Shown: positions 47,441 to 56,412 of the stretch, one piece after another
Layout of the letters: every line of letters begins with the position of its first letter
Numbering within the stretch: the stretch's first letter is position 1
DNA from: Prevotella sp. OH937_COT-195
GTDB lineage: Bacteria; Bacteroidota; Bacteroidia; Bacteroidales; Bacteroidaceae
Reading direction: 5' to 3'
Assembly: GCF_003932845.1 (NCBI RefSeq)
Contig: NZ_RQZH01000004.1
Coordinates: 57,884 to 121,883, forward strand
Length of the DNA: 64,000 nt
Program-made: the position numbers and the translations under genes
The notes under the pieces: model-generated
Databases searched by the model: none
Told to the model about the DNA's origin: nothing
Seen by the model: only the letters and a program-made list of their open reading frames with translations

Positions 47441-47726
47441 TGTTTCTATTTAATGACAAACATGTTAGTTGTCAACTCGTAACAAAACGTATGTCAATAA
47501 TATATATACAGATAATAGTATGCGGAATTGTTTTTCAAAGACCTCCGTCGAAGTAATTGTTTTTGCAGAGGCCTTGGAATGCCACATAATGCTCCCAAAT
47601 AACATATTATGCGGTTTGAGTATTGAATTTGAGTATGAAAACAGATACAAAAACACATTGTGCACGCACACGTAATTGATATAAATCAATAAAAACGGCA
47701 TAAAATCATAGTCATTTTGCTTTTTC

Positions 47727-47757
47727 ATTGCAACTAATGAAAACATCATTACCTTTG
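47727..47757 (+). promoter_or_regulatory. Promoter of the structured RNA candidate
   Basis: ATTG, exactly 19 bp, then TACCTTTG. One mismatch in the -33 box. Confidence 0.65.
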
Positions 47758-47763
47758 CATCAG

Positions 47764-48087
47764 AATTAAAAACATGTTTTAATACATAAGGTTTTTTATA
47801 AGGTAAAAGATTTAGGTTAGTTAATATTAAATTAAGATTTAGGTAAATGACAAGGTAAAAAAAGGTTGTGAAACCAATAGGTCGTTTGTTTATAATTACG
47901 GAAAAAGGTTGTGTAAAGGATAACACTACGCCCGCGAGGGTCTCCCTTGCGGAATGATGAAAAGACTGTTTATGATGAACGACCGAAGCCGCGAGGCTCG
48001 GTCGCACTAAACAGAAAAGAAATTAAAATCTTAATTATCAGTGTGAGACGAGCGACTTCTGCAATAAGAAATCGCCCGTTATTTTTT
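47764..48087 (+). ncRNA. Candidate structured RNA of about 320 nt
   Basis: Between promoter and terminator the sequence has an A/T-rich 5' half and a folded 3' half. Paired elements are CCGCGAGGG/CCCTTGCGG (47933-47953), CTGTTTA/TAAACAG (47966-47972/48008-48014) enclosing CGACCGAAGCC/GGCTCGGTCG with a GCGA loop (47980-48004), and AATTAA/TTAATT. A hairpin at 48048-48079 followed by T-rich sequence would end it. An 18-codon frame MMKRLFMMNDRSREARSH at 47954-48010 lies inside the folded part, so it may encode a leader peptide. It has none of the core motifs of RNase P, tmRNA or SRP RNA. The MATE gene downstream has its own promoter. Confidence 0.5.
48048..48087 (+). terminator. Terminator of the structured RNA candidate
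   Basis: A 13-bp stem with two mismatches (ACGAGCGACTTCT), 6-nt loop, then TATTTTTTG. Confidence 0.6.
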
Positions 48088-48169
48088 GTTCATACCATTG
48101 TGCATACCCAAAATATGGTTCCCGTTGAAACGACATTGTAATGATATTGGCAAAAAACGGAGCCGCTTT

Positions 48170-48200
48170 TTTGTCGTTTAGGCGAAAAGTAGTAACTTCG
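48170..48200 (+). promoter_or_regulatory. Promoter of the MATE gene
   Basis: TTTG (48170-48173), 19 bp, TAACTTCG (48193-48200); one mismatch in the -7 box. ATG follows 19 bp later. Confidence 0.6.
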
Positions 48201-48219
48201 CGACTTAAAGCATACAAAG

Positions 48220-49593
48220 ATGTTTTCCATAAAGAAGAGCGATGCGCTGCTTGAAATGATACGCGACAAACGTCAGATGACGGGCGGTCAGAAGATGAGT
48301 CTGATCGTATGGCTCAGCGTACCCGGCATTCTCGCCCAGATAACAACGGTGCTTATGTTCTACATCGATGCAGCCATGGTCGGACATCTCGGTGCAAAAG
48401 AGTCTGCGAGCATAGGTCTTATAGAGTCGTCTACATGGCTTTTCGGCAGTATAACCAATGCTGCCGCCATGGGATTTGCCGTTCAGGTGGCTCATTTCAT
48501 CGGTGCAAATGATTTCGTAAAGGCACGCGCCGTGTTTCGCCACGGCATTTTATGCACCTTGTTGTTCAGTCTGCTCATGGCATTGTTCGGTGTAACCATC
48601 TGTGGTCGTCTGCCTTATTGGCTCGGTGGCGGCAGCGAGATAGCCGGCGATGCCACGATATATTTCTTTGTATTCATGCTCATCATGCCTTTCTTCCAGT
48701 TGTCAACCTTGTCGGGTGCGATGCTGAAAAGTTCCGGCGACATGCGTATTCCGAGCATCATGAGTATACTGATGTGTGTCCTTGATGTTGGTTTCAACTA
48801 TGTGTTTATCTTCATTTTTCATCTCGGGGTACTTGGTGCCGCAATGGGTACGGCACTGTCTGTCATCATCGGAGGATTGGGACAAGTCTATTTTGCCGTG
48901 TTCAGAAACAAGATATTGGCATTGCGAAAAGACCGTGAACGCTTTGTGTGGAACGGCGGATATGTACTTAACGCCATGAAAATTTCGTTGCCCATGGCGG
49001 CACAATCTCTGCTAATGGGCGGTGCACAGATAGTGAGCACCATCATCGTTGCTCCGCTCGGAATATTCGCAATTGCCGCAAACTCGTTTGCCGTAACGGC
49101 CGAAAGTCTTTGCTACATGCCCGGCTACGGCATAGGCGAGGCAGCCACCACACTAATAGGTCAGAGCATAGGTGCCGGTCAGCATGCCCTTACCAAGTCG
49201 TTTGCCCGCATGACGATATGGCTCGGCATGTCCGTTATGGCATTCATGGGCGTATTGATGTATGTCTTTGCACCGGAGATGATTGGTTTCCTGTCCCCCG
49301 TAAACGAGATACGCTCGCTCGGCATAACCGTTCTCCGCATAGAAGCATTTGCCGAACCGTTCTTCGCTGCCTCTATTGTGGGCTACAGCATTTGCGTGGG
49401 TGCCGGCGATACTCTTCGTCCGGCAATAATGAACCTCTTCTCAATGTGGATTGTGCGCCTCACTCTTGCCGCAATGCTCGCACCACGCTACGGTCTGCCC
49501 GGTGTATGGTTTGCCATGGCCGTCGAACTAACATTCCGAGGCACAATATTCCTCATTAGGATATACAGCGGGAAATGGTTGAAAGAGACTTGA
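48220..49593 (+). CDS. MATE-family efflux transporter
   Basis: This 457-residue inner-membrane protein has twelve hydrophobic segments in two related halves. Typical MATE features are VPGILAQITTVLMFYIDAAMVGHLGA near residues 33-58 and the matching second-half segment PGYGIGEAATTLIGQSIGAG. Such proteins export cationic drugs or metabolites using a sodium or proton gradient. Stand-alone gene with its own promoter; substrate unknown. Confidence 0.93.
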   Translation: MFSIKKSDALLEMIRDKRQMTGGQKMSLIVWLSVPGILAQITTVLMFYIDAAMVGHLGAKESASIGLIESSTWLFGSITNAAAMGFAVQVAHFIGANDFVKARAVFRHGILCTLLFSLLMALFGVTICGRLPYWLGGGSEIAGDATIYFFVFMLIMPFFQLSTLSGAMLKSSGDMRIPSIMSILMCVLDVGFNYVFIFIFHLGVLGAAMGTALSVIIGGLGQVYFAVFRNKILALRKDRERFVWNGGYVLNAMKISLPMAAQSLLMGGAQIVSTIIVAPLGIFAIAANSFAVTAESLCYMPGYGIGEAATTLIGQSIGAGQHALTKSFARMTIWLGMSVMAFMGVLMYVFAPEMIGFLSPVNEIRSLGITVLRIEAFAEPFFAASIVGYSICVGAGDTLRPAIMNLFSMWIVRLTLAAMLAPRYGLPGVWFAMAVELTFRGTIFLIRIYSGKWLKET

Positions 49594-49911
49594 TCGTATT
49601 TTGTCTGCCGGGCACTATTTCACACTACGTTTCATTTTCCATATAACAAGCAGCAATAAATTATGTTATATGTTTAGAATGCCATTGACGGCATACTTCC
49701 AGGCATAAATTCGATGCAGAATTGTTTAAAATGCTTTTATCAACAACTATTCCGGTAAGAAATATACTCAACCGAACCAACCATGAGGAGTCACTTAGTA
49801 TTCCTCTTTCCATCTATATAACAGCATTGGGTAACTGCCGGCATGAAGATTTGAGGTTAGGACAAGTGTATCAACGCTTGCTACAATGAGTATATTGTTG
49901 CTGCCGGTAAG
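49594..49911. other. Intergenic stretch without recognised features
   Basis: Between two convergent genes. I see no open frame of note and no clear terminator stem. Confidence 0.5.
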
Positions 49912-50604
49912 TCACAGCCCGATTTTCTCCCTGTACTTTTCCATAAGCCACCTGTTCTGCTCTTCTATTGTCATCGTGCTGTTGTCGAGGACAAGTGCAT
50001 CGTCGGCACAATGCAATGGCGACACCTCTCGATTACTGTCGGCATAGTCGCGTTTCTGTACGTTGTCGAGAATTTCATCGAAATCTGCATCCATTCCCTT
50101 AGCTTTCAGTTCGTCATACCGCCGCTTCGCACGCACTTCCGGAGAGGCCGTAACAAAAATCTTTAGTTCCGCATCGGGAAATACTACCGTGCCGATGTCG
50201 CGCCCATCCATTACGATACCTTTCTCGCGCCCCATCCGTTGCTGCCGGGCAACGAGCGCTTCTCTCACAAACGGCAGCGCAGATACCGCACTGACACGCT
50301 CTGAAACCTGCATCGTGCGTATCTCATCCTCCACTCTCATACCGTTCAGATAAGTGTCCGGGCGACCTTTTTCGGCATTGAACTTGAACGAGATATTCAC
50401 TTCGGGCATTTTTTTCCGCAATGCTTCGGCATCTATAACACCCGACTCTGAAAATAGTTTATTGCGCAAAGCGAACAAGGTTACGGCACGGTACATCGCC
50501 CCCGTATCTACATATATATATCCTATTGCACCGGCAAGGTCTTTTGCCATCGTCGATTTACCGCACGATGAATGCCCGTCTATTGCTATGGTAATCTTCT
50601 TCAT
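49912..50604 (-). CDS. cmk: Cytidylate kinase
   Basis: This 230-residue enzyme phosphorylates CMP and dCMP with ATP. It starts [20 protein letters not shown] (P-loop near residues 10-18), has [13 protein letters not shown], the substrate motif [17 protein letters not shown], the lid segment RAKRRYDEL and DSNREVSPL. Length is normal. It has a perfect promoter upstream, and a MITE copy separates it from porQ. Confidence 0.96.
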   Translation of the reverse strand: MKKITIAIDGHSSCGKSTMAKDLAGAIGYIYVDTGAMYRAVTLFALRNKLFSESGVIDAEALRKKMPEVNISFKFNAEKGRPDTYLNGMRVEDEIRTMQVSERVSAVSALPFVREALVARQQRMGREKGIVMDGRDIGTVVFPDAELKIFVTASPEVRAKRRYDELKAKGMDADFDEILDNVQKRDYADSNREVSPLHCADDALVLDNSTMTIEEQNRWLMEKYREKIGL

Positions 50605-50626
50605 TTAATACAGTTTTTATTTTCGA

Positions 50627-50657
50627 CAAAGGTAATGAAAAAGACTTGGAATGCAAA
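50627..50657 (-). promoter_or_regulatory. Promoter of cmk
   Basis: On the minus strand TTTG (50654-50657), 19 bp, TACCTTTG (50627-50634): full consensus, 22 bp before the start codon. MITE copy D begins 41 bp upstream of the -33 box. Confidence 0.8.
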
Positions 50658-50698
50658 AATAATTCTTTTTAAAATATTAATTTTGCATTCCGGTTTAA

Positions 50699-50891
50699 CC
50701 CAAATCGGTCATTAGACCGCATTTGCTTAGATTTTCCATTGCCGTTACGCTTCCCAACTGCTTTAGCCCGCTTGCTGACATCTGCGCAGCCATTTCATCT
50801 CGATGTAGCCCGCTACGCCTTCGATGAAACGACTACACATCTGCTCAACAATCTAACAAAATCGGTTGAGGATTCTAATGACAGATTTGGG
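50699..50891 (+). mobile_element. 193-bp MITE, copy D, at the porQ stop codon
   Basis: Perfect 5-bp target duplication TTTAA (50694-50698 and 50892-50896). The right-hand duplication contains the TAA stop of the minus-strand porQ gene (50893-50895), so the element went in at the stop codon and kept it. Confidence 0.88.
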
Positions 50892-50892
50892 T

Positions 50893-51843
50893 TTAAAGAA
50901 TGAAAGATACATTGACCATCAACGAACTTGACGACACATGATACTTGGCGTATGCGAGGTTCAGTTTGAAACGTTCGAGCATAATGCCCGCGCCGAGCGA
51001 CAATCCCGCGCCGTGACTGCTTCCCTTTTCCTCGCCCGATGCCATTATTGACATCTCGTCGGCACGACGGAAATTGTATCCTGCGGCGATGTAGAACTGT
51101 GGCGAAAAAACAATATCCACCCCTGCCACGAGATGGTTGATGAATTTATAATTCCAATGGTTGAGGTCAACCAATGTTGCAGATAGTCTCAAAGGCGAAC
51201 CTACGAGTTGTTTCGACATACCGACTTGCACGTCAACGGGCATCTTTTCATATTTGTCATCGTATGCCTTGAGTTGTCCTCCGAGATTTTTTACCGCTGC
51301 CGACATCGACCATTCGCGTTCCGGATCGTAGTAATTAAGTCCGAGATCTACTCCCATAGCAAACGAATTGTAACCTGCGATGTACGATGTAACGGCTTTT
51401 GCTGTAATGCCGCCCACAAAATTCTTTGCAAGTTCGTAACTCAACACCCCGCCGATTGCAATGTCCTTTGCAGAAAACTCTCCCGTTTGGACGTTGTTGG
51501 CGTCAACCTCTTTCATTGTTCCGTAATTCACGAACTGCCCAATCACTCCCACCGTGGCACGTTCTCCTATTATTCTGTTGAAAGACGCGCTTGCCGTGAA
51601 CGCTCCTTTCATGTATGTCATAAAGTTCAAGTTTACGGTTTTGTCGCTCACCGAGCCAAGCAATGCCGGATTGTTAAAAACCAGCGAGGGGTCGTCTTCT
51701 ATTATTGTTATGTTGTCGCCTCCGAGTGCACCGGCATGTGCGCTTACCGGAAGTCGCAGAAAATTATATGTGTTTCGGCTCTCCTGTGCTGCGGCAATGG
51801 TGGCAAAGAAGGCTGTCAGAAGGGTAAAAACGACTTTTTTCAT
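50893..51843 (-). CDS. porQ: PorQ-like type IX secretion system protein
   Basis: This 316-residue protein has a signal peptide (MKKVVFTLLTAFFATIAAAQ) and a repeating beta-strand pattern of an outer-membrane barrel. The segment FLRLPVSAHAGALGGDNITI and SLVFNNPALL near residues 28-62 are typical of PorQ, a type IX secretion component in Porphyromonas and Prevotella. If so, the organism has T9SS, which fits the C-terminal tail of the amylase at 4846-7401. Its stop codon lies in the target duplication of MITE copy D. Confidence 0.85.
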   Translation of the reverse strand: MKKVVFTLLTAFFATIAAAQESRNTYNFLRLPVSAHAGALGGDNITIIEDDPSLVFNNPALLGSVSDKTVNLNFMTYMKGAFTASASFNRIIGERATVGVIGQFVNYGTMKEVDANNVQTGEFSAKDIAIGGVLSYELAKNFVGGITAKAVTSYIAGYNSFAMGVDLGLNYYDPEREWSMSAAVKNLGGQLKAYDDKYEKMPVDVQVGMSKQLVGSPLRLSATLVDLNHWNYKFINHLVAGVDIVFSPQFYIAAGYNFRRADEMSIMASGEEKGSSHGAGLSLGAGIMLERFKLNLAYAKYHVSSSSLMVNVSFIL

Positions 51844-51864
51844 CTACTTTCCGTATTTTTAATA

Positions 51865-51903
51865 CAAAGTTATATCTTTTCTCGAATAAGTGTGTTATTT
51901 TTG
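51865..51903. promoter_or_regulatory. Divergent -7 elements between porQ and tonB
   Basis: TAACTTTG on the minus strand (51865-51872) faces porQ, 21 bp from its start. TATTTTTG on the plus strand (51896-51903) faces the tonB gene, whose leader would then be about 200 nt with no other feature seen. Confidence 0.45.
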
Positions 51904-52112
51904 CAGAAAAATAGTGCGAACAGACTCGCAGTACATTCGCGACAGTCTCATTCTTAACATTCTGTATTTAACAAAATGCCATTTCCGGCATCATACAACG
52001 GTATAATAACGCAGAAAATCGCACTTTAGTGTTTGAGAACATACAAATAGGGAGTAACGATTGATGATTGACAGTTGGAAGTTGCTCGCAGTAACCTAAC
52101 CGGTACAGACAG

Positions 52113-52832
52113 ATGGAAGTGAAGAAATCGGCACGAGCCGACCTTGAACACCGTAAGCCCATGGGGTTTATTCTCGGTCTTATTGTCGCTCTGTCGCTGC
52201 TCTTGGCGGCGTTGGAGTACTCTTCCAATCCTGACGGAGACACTATCGGCGACACCGAATTTGACGAAACGGCGCAAGATTATGAGATGATGCCTCCCGA
52301 AGAGCGGCAGGAATACGAAATTGCCGCACCGGCACTGCCTGCGCCGGCACTGACCGAACTACTCAAAGTAGTGGAGGAAGATATACCACATGACATACGG
52401 CAGGAGCAGGACAAAACTCTGAACGACATAACCAACTCGGATACGGAAGAACCGAAAAACGAGATGATACCGCCGGACGATCCCACCGCTCCCACGCTCG
52501 ATGCCGACAAGGACAATCCCCTTAACTTTCAAGTAGTGGAGCGTCTGCCCGAATTTCCGGGTGGTCCCGCAGAACTAATGAAATGGCTGACGAAAAACCT
52601 ACGCTACCCCTCGCAGGCTCTTCAGCAAAAGCATCAGGGAGAGGTTATTGTGCAGTTCATCATAAACCGAGACGGCACTCTGAGCGATTTCAAAGTGGCA
52701 AAGTCGGCTGGTACGGTACTCGACAACGAGGCTCTGCGTGTGATGCGCATGATGCCGAATTGGATTCCGGGAGAAGACCACGGCAGAAAATGCCGCACCA
52801 TGTTCATAATTCCGGTGGTATTCAAGATATGA
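52113..52832 (+). CDS. Energy transducer TonB
   Basis: This 239-residue protein has a short cytoplasmic N-terminus, one membrane helix (MGFILGLIVALSLLLAALEY, about 17-36), an acidic Pro/Glu-rich periplasmic linker, and a C-terminal TonB domain with EFPGGPAELMKWLTKNLRYP, GEVIVQFIINRDGTLSDF and the final VFKI. It passes inner-membrane proton-motive energy to outer-membrane receptors. ExbB/ExbD are not adjacent. Confidence 0.93.
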   Translation: MEVKKSARADLEHRKPMGFILGLIVALSLLLAALEYSSNPDGDTIGDTEFDETAQDYEMMPPEERQEYEIAAPALPAPALTELLKVVEEDIPHDIRQEQDKTLNDITNSDTEEPKNEMIPPDDPTAPTLDADKDNPLNFQVVERLPEFPGGPAELMKWLTKNLRYPSQALQQKHQGEVIVQFIINRDGTLSDFKVAKSAGTVLDNEALRVMRMMPNWIPGEDHGRKCRTMFIIPVVFKI

Positions 52833-52891
52833 CAACGGAATATCATAACACCATAATTTAACATAAAACCCTTAACCTTTAATTTTAAAAT

Positions 52892-53866
52892 ATGTATTCA
52901 TCTGCGGAAATTCTCAAATTAGTAAACGATTACCTGTCGCACCTGCCGTACGAACGCAAGCCGAAGGGATTGTACGAACCAATAGAATATGTACTGTCGA
53001 TTGGCGGCAAGAGAGTGCGACCGGTACTTATGCTGCTCGCCTACAACATGTATAAGGACAACCCCGGGAGCATACTCTCGTCGGCATGTGCTTTGGAGAC
53101 ATACCACAACTATACTCTGTTGCACGACGACCTAATGGACAATGCCGAAATCAGGCGCGGACACGAGACGGTACACAAGAAATGGGATGCCAATACGGCA
53201 ATCTTGTCGGGCGATACGATGTTGGTGTTGGCATACGAACGAATGGCACACTGCCCCGCAGAAAAACTCGGCGACGTTCTCTCATTGTTCACCGAGACGG
53301 CACTCGAAATAGGCGAAGGACAGCAGTACGACATGGAATTTGAAAACCGAAGCGATGTTAAGGAGGCGGAATACATCGAGATGATACGCCTGAAAACCAG
53401 CGTATTGCTTGCATGTGCGGTAAAAATGGGGGCTATACTTGCCGACGCACCGACGGAAGATGCGGAAAATCTGTATAAGTTCGGAGAACAGATAGGACTT
53501 GCCTTTCAACTGCAAGACGATTTTCTCGATGTCTATGGCGACCCCGCGGTATTCGGGAAAGCCATCGGAGGAGACATAACGAGCAACAAAAAAACATTCA
53601 TGCTGATAAACGCTTTCAACCATTCCACAAAAGAACAGCGTGCAGAACTTGAAAAATGGGTCGCAGCAAAAGACTTCAACCCCCAAGAAAAAATTGCCGC
53701 AGTAACACGGATTTACAACGAGATAGGCATAGACCGCATGGCGAAAGAGAAAATAGAATTTTATTTCGAACAGAGCAAACGCTACTTGGAACGTGTCCGA
53801 CTGCCGGAAGAGTGCAAACGCGAACTCGCCGCATACACCAACAAAATGATGAAAAGGGATAAGTAA
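52892..53866 (+). CDS. Polyprenyl (farnesyl/geranylgeranyl) diphosphate synthase
   Basis: This 324-residue trans-prenyltransferase builds isoprenoid diphosphates. It has the motif GGKRVRPVL, the first aspartate-rich motif LLHDDLMDNAEIRRG (DDxxD) and the second QLQDDFLDVYG. Residues before the first motif (ALETYHNYTLLHDD) include Tyr and Thr at the usual chain-length positions, so a short to medium chain product is likely, though exact length is uncertain. Starts 59 bp after the TonB gene and heads a run with two further plus-strand genes. Confidence 0.93.
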   Translation: MYSSAEILKLVNDYLSHLPYERKPKGLYEPIEYVLSIGGKRVRPVLMLLAYNMYKDNPGSILSSACALETYHNYTLLHDDLMDNAEIRRGHETVHKKWDANTAILSGDTMLVLAYERMAHCPAEKLGDVLSLFTETALEIGEGQQYDMEFENRSDVKEAEYIEMIRLKTSVLLACAVKMGAILADAPTEDAENLYKFGEQIGLAFQLQDDFLDVYGDPAVFGKAIGGDITSNKKTFMLINAFNHSTKEQRAELEKWVAAKDFNPQEKIAAVTRIYNEIGIDRMAKEKIEFYFEQSKRYLERVRLPEECKRELAAYTNKMMKRDK

Positions 53867-53945
53867 AAAAGAACATCACGGTAACTGCCGGGCACATGCT
53901 CTCCCGTCAATTCTCAATTTTCAATTCTTAATTTTTAAATAAGAA

Positions 53946-54644
53946 ATGCCATACCGACGACTTCCCAAAACGGACTCTGCACGACTCAAGGCTCTAAAAA
54001 CATTGCTTGAGAATGACAACATATATACGGTGCAGAACCGTTTCATCGACTGGAAAACACTAAACCGTGCACAGCCTGCATACGACAAACTGCTCACGGC
54101 GTGCCAGCAATATAAGGTAAGAATGGCGGCACAGACGAGAAACTCGCCAAAGATGGACAACCTCATGCATAATGCCACAATGTATGTGAGCCATTTTATA
54201 CAAGTGCTGCTGATGAGCGTAGAGCGTGGAGAGATAAAACGTTCGTCGCTCTCGCTCTACGGTATGGACGAATGCCGGACGGCACTTCCGCCACTGAAAG
54301 CGGCAGAGGCAGTAATATCGTGGGGAGACAAAATAGTTAACGGGGAGAAAATACGCGTAAAGAATGGTGGGAGACCGATATACAACCCCACCATAGGCAT
54401 GGTATCGACACATCTTGACATATTCCGTGAGCGATACAATTCGCAGAAGGCATTGCAGGGACACTCGGCAAAGGCACTCGAGAATATACGGAAACTGCGC
54501 CCCGAAGTGGACGACATACTGCTTGAGTTGTGGAATCAGATAGAGAAACATTTCGAGAACGAACCAGCCGAAGTGCGGTTTGCCGAATGCAGGAAATATG
54601 GTGTGGTGTATTACTACCGCCGTCACGAAGAGCATCTTTATTAA
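53946..54644 (+). CDS. Conserved hypothetical protein, 232 aa
   Basis: A soluble, mostly helical protein starting MPYRRLPKTDSARLKALKTL. It has the stretch VSHFIQVLLMSVERGEIKR and a positively charged end (CRKYGVVYYYRRHEEHLY). I believe it is conserved in Bacteroidetes but recognise no domain or catalytic motif. It lies between the prenyl synthase and tatD genes. Its TAA stop is part of the target duplication of MITE copy E, so the element has inserted right at the end of the gene. Confidence 0.75.
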   Translation: MPYRRLPKTDSARLKALKTLLENDNIYTVQNRFIDWKTLNRAQPAYDKLLTACQQYKVRMAAQTRNSPKMDNLMHNATMYVSHFIQVLLMSVERGEIKRSSLSLYGMDECRTALPPLKAAEAVISWGDKIVNGEKIRVKNGGRPIYNPTIGMVSTHLDIFRERYNSQKALQGHSAKALENIRKLRPEVDDILLELWNQIEKHFENEPAEVRFAECRKYGVVYYYRRHEEHLY

Positions 54645-54645
54645 A

Positions 54646-54836
54646 CCCAAATCTGTCATTAGACCGCATTTGCTTAGATTTGCCATTGCCGTTACGCTTC
54701 CCTACTGCTTTAGCCCGCTTGCTGACATCTGCGCAGCCATTACATCTCGACGCAGCCCGCTACGCCTTCGATAAAACGGCTGCACATCCGCTCAACAATC
54801 GAACAAAATCGGTTGAGGGTTCTAATGACCTTTGGG
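54646..54836 (+). mobile_element. MITE, copy E (191 bp), at a stop codon
   Basis: Perfect 5-bp target duplication TTAAA (54641-54645 and 54837-54841). The left one contains the TAA stop (54642-54644) of the 232-residue gene. Two bases are missing from the right terminal repeat (GACCTTTGGG instead of GACCGATTTGGG), so this copy may be immobile. Confidence 0.88.
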
Positions 54837-54958
54837 TTAAACCGTAGCATTAAAATAAAAGAAAAGAATGCCGCATTGCCGAAAAACGACTTTCTTCTTT
54901 TCAGAAACAAACATTGCACAGAATATCAAACTCTTGTTGCTGTTGAAAATTTCAAATT

Positions 54959-55813
54959 ATGAACAACGAAGATAAGACCACAGATTGTCAACCGACAATT
55001 ATAAGATGTATAGACACACATGCACATCTCGACGGCGAGGAATATGCCGAGGACAGAAAAGAGATGATTGAAAGGGCGCGTGAAGCCGGAGTGTGCAATG
55101 TGTTTCTGCCGGCCATAGATTTGAATTCGGTGGACAGGGTATTGGCGATGAGCCGCGAATATCAGGATTATTGCCACCCGATGATAGGACTGCACCCCGA
55201 GGAGGTGCGTGCCGACTACAAGGAAGTGCTTGCCCGCATGCGCGAAAAACTATTCTCCCCCACCCCGTCGTTACCACGCTTCATCGCCATAGGCGAAGTA
55301 GGACTCGACTATTATTGGAGTCGTGAGTTTGCCGAAGAACAAGCCGAGACCTTCGAGGAGCAAGTAAGATGGTCGGTGGAAACACGTTTGCCGCTTATGA
55401 TACACTGCCGCAAGGCACAAAACGAGATGGTGCATATATTGAAACGACATGCTCACGAACTATCCGGAGGAGTGTTCCATTGCTTCACGGGAAACAGTCG
55501 CGAGGCAGAAGAGTTGTTGCAATTCGATGGCTTCGTCCTCGGCATCGGCGGCGTACTTACATTCAAAAAGAGCAACCTGCCCGAGGTGTTGCGCAACGTG
55601 CCGCTGTCTCGCATAGTACTCGAAACAGACAGTCCGTACATGGCACCCGTACCAATGCGCGGCAAGCGCAACGAGAGTGCCTATGTAGTTCATGTGCTTA
55701 GGAAACTGGCAGAAAGTCTCGGCATGAGCGAAGAAGAGGTGGCACTACAAACCAACGAGAATGTGCGGCGTGTATTCGGAGTCGGTATCAATTCTTCACA
55801 GAAACGAGCGTGA
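54959..55813 (+). CDS. TatD-family metal-dependent DNase
   Basis: This 284-residue TIM-barrel hydrolase has the metal ligands of the family: DTHAHLD, the Glu in GEVGLDYYW, HCRKA, HCFTGN and ETDSPYMAP. TatD proteins are DNA exonucleases or deacylases with roles in repair; the true substrate varies. Its 3' end overlaps the convergent FKBP gene by 26 bp. Transcription may begin downstream of MITE copy E. Confidence 0.94.
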   Translation: MNNEDKTTDCQPTIIRCIDTHAHLDGEEYAEDRKEMIERAREAGVCNVFLPAIDLNSVDRVLAMSREYQDYCHPMIGLHPEEVRADYKEVLARMREKLFSPTPSLPRFIAIGEVGLDYYWSREFAEEQAETFEEQVRWSVETRLPLMIHCRKAQNEMVHILKRHAHELSGGVFHCFTGNSREAEELLQFDGFVLGIGGVLTFKKSNLPEVLRNVPLSRIVLETDSPYMAPVPMRGKRNESAYVVHVLRKLAESLGMSEEEVALQTNENVRRVFGVGINSSQKRA

Positions 55814-56369
55814 CATCGAACACGAGTGTACTGAACGGCAGTATCACACCATTGTTCTTTTGGCCGGCATAGGCAAGTGCGGCAGGTATATATATACGCC
55901 ACCGGTCGCCTGTGTGCATCTGCATCAGTGCCGTGGCATAACCATTTACAAGACTGCCCACCTTTGCCTCCACGGGTATCATTGTTTCGAGGTTGTATTC
56001 TCCCAACCATGACGAATCGAACTGCAACCCCTCATGGTAAGATGTTGTCGGAATAAGGTTTCCGCGGTAGTGCATTTTCACATAGTCGGTAAACAGCGGA
56101 GTGTCTGTTCCGGCTCCTTCCGTAAGCACCTCAACCACCACATGGTCATCGACATCTCTTGCGGCAGCCTCCTGCAGCGACCACGATCTGAATATCTTCC
56201 ACTTTTTCCCGTCCGATTTCTTTGCCTTTTCATAAACATTCTTGAAATAAGCCTCGTTACGTTCTTTCCAGTTGGCGAATTCATCATTGTCGACTTCATC
56301 CTCGCTGCACGAGAAGAGACACATCGAAAACAAGGCCAAAAGTAAGGCGATGGTATTTTCTTTTTTCAT
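55788..56369 (-). CDS. FKBP-type peptidyl-prolyl isomerase lipoprotein
   Basis: This 193-residue protein has a lipoprotein signal (LFSCSEDE, Cys21) and an FKBP domain at about residues 75-192 with DYVKMHYRGNLI, GLQFDSS, MQMHTGDRWRIYIPAALAYAG and LVFDVTLVSV. It would catalyse proline isomerisation during folding of envelope proteins. The loop before the final strands is shortened (GQKNNGVILPFS). Convergent with tatD, overlapping by 26 bp; same strand as glyS upstream, 43 bp apart. Confidence 0.93.
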   Translation of the reverse strand: MKKENTIALLLALFSMCLFSCSEDEVDNDEFANWKERNEAYFKNVYEKAKKSDGKKWKIFRSWSLQEAAARDVDDHVVVEVLTEGAGTDTPLFTDYVKMHYRGNLIPTTSYHEGLQFDSSWLGEYNLETMIPVEAKVGSLVNGYATALMQMHTGDRWRIYIPAALAYAGQKNNGVILPFSTLVFDVTLVSVKN

Positions 56370-56412
56370 ATCATCATGTTATTTATATTTCACATTTGCG
56401 GCAGATGTAGGT

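Noticed and set aside
47465..48007. 180-residue frame on the minus strand
   Set aside because: It runs antisense through the promoter and stems of the RNA candidate, has low-complexity hydrophobic content and resembles no family.
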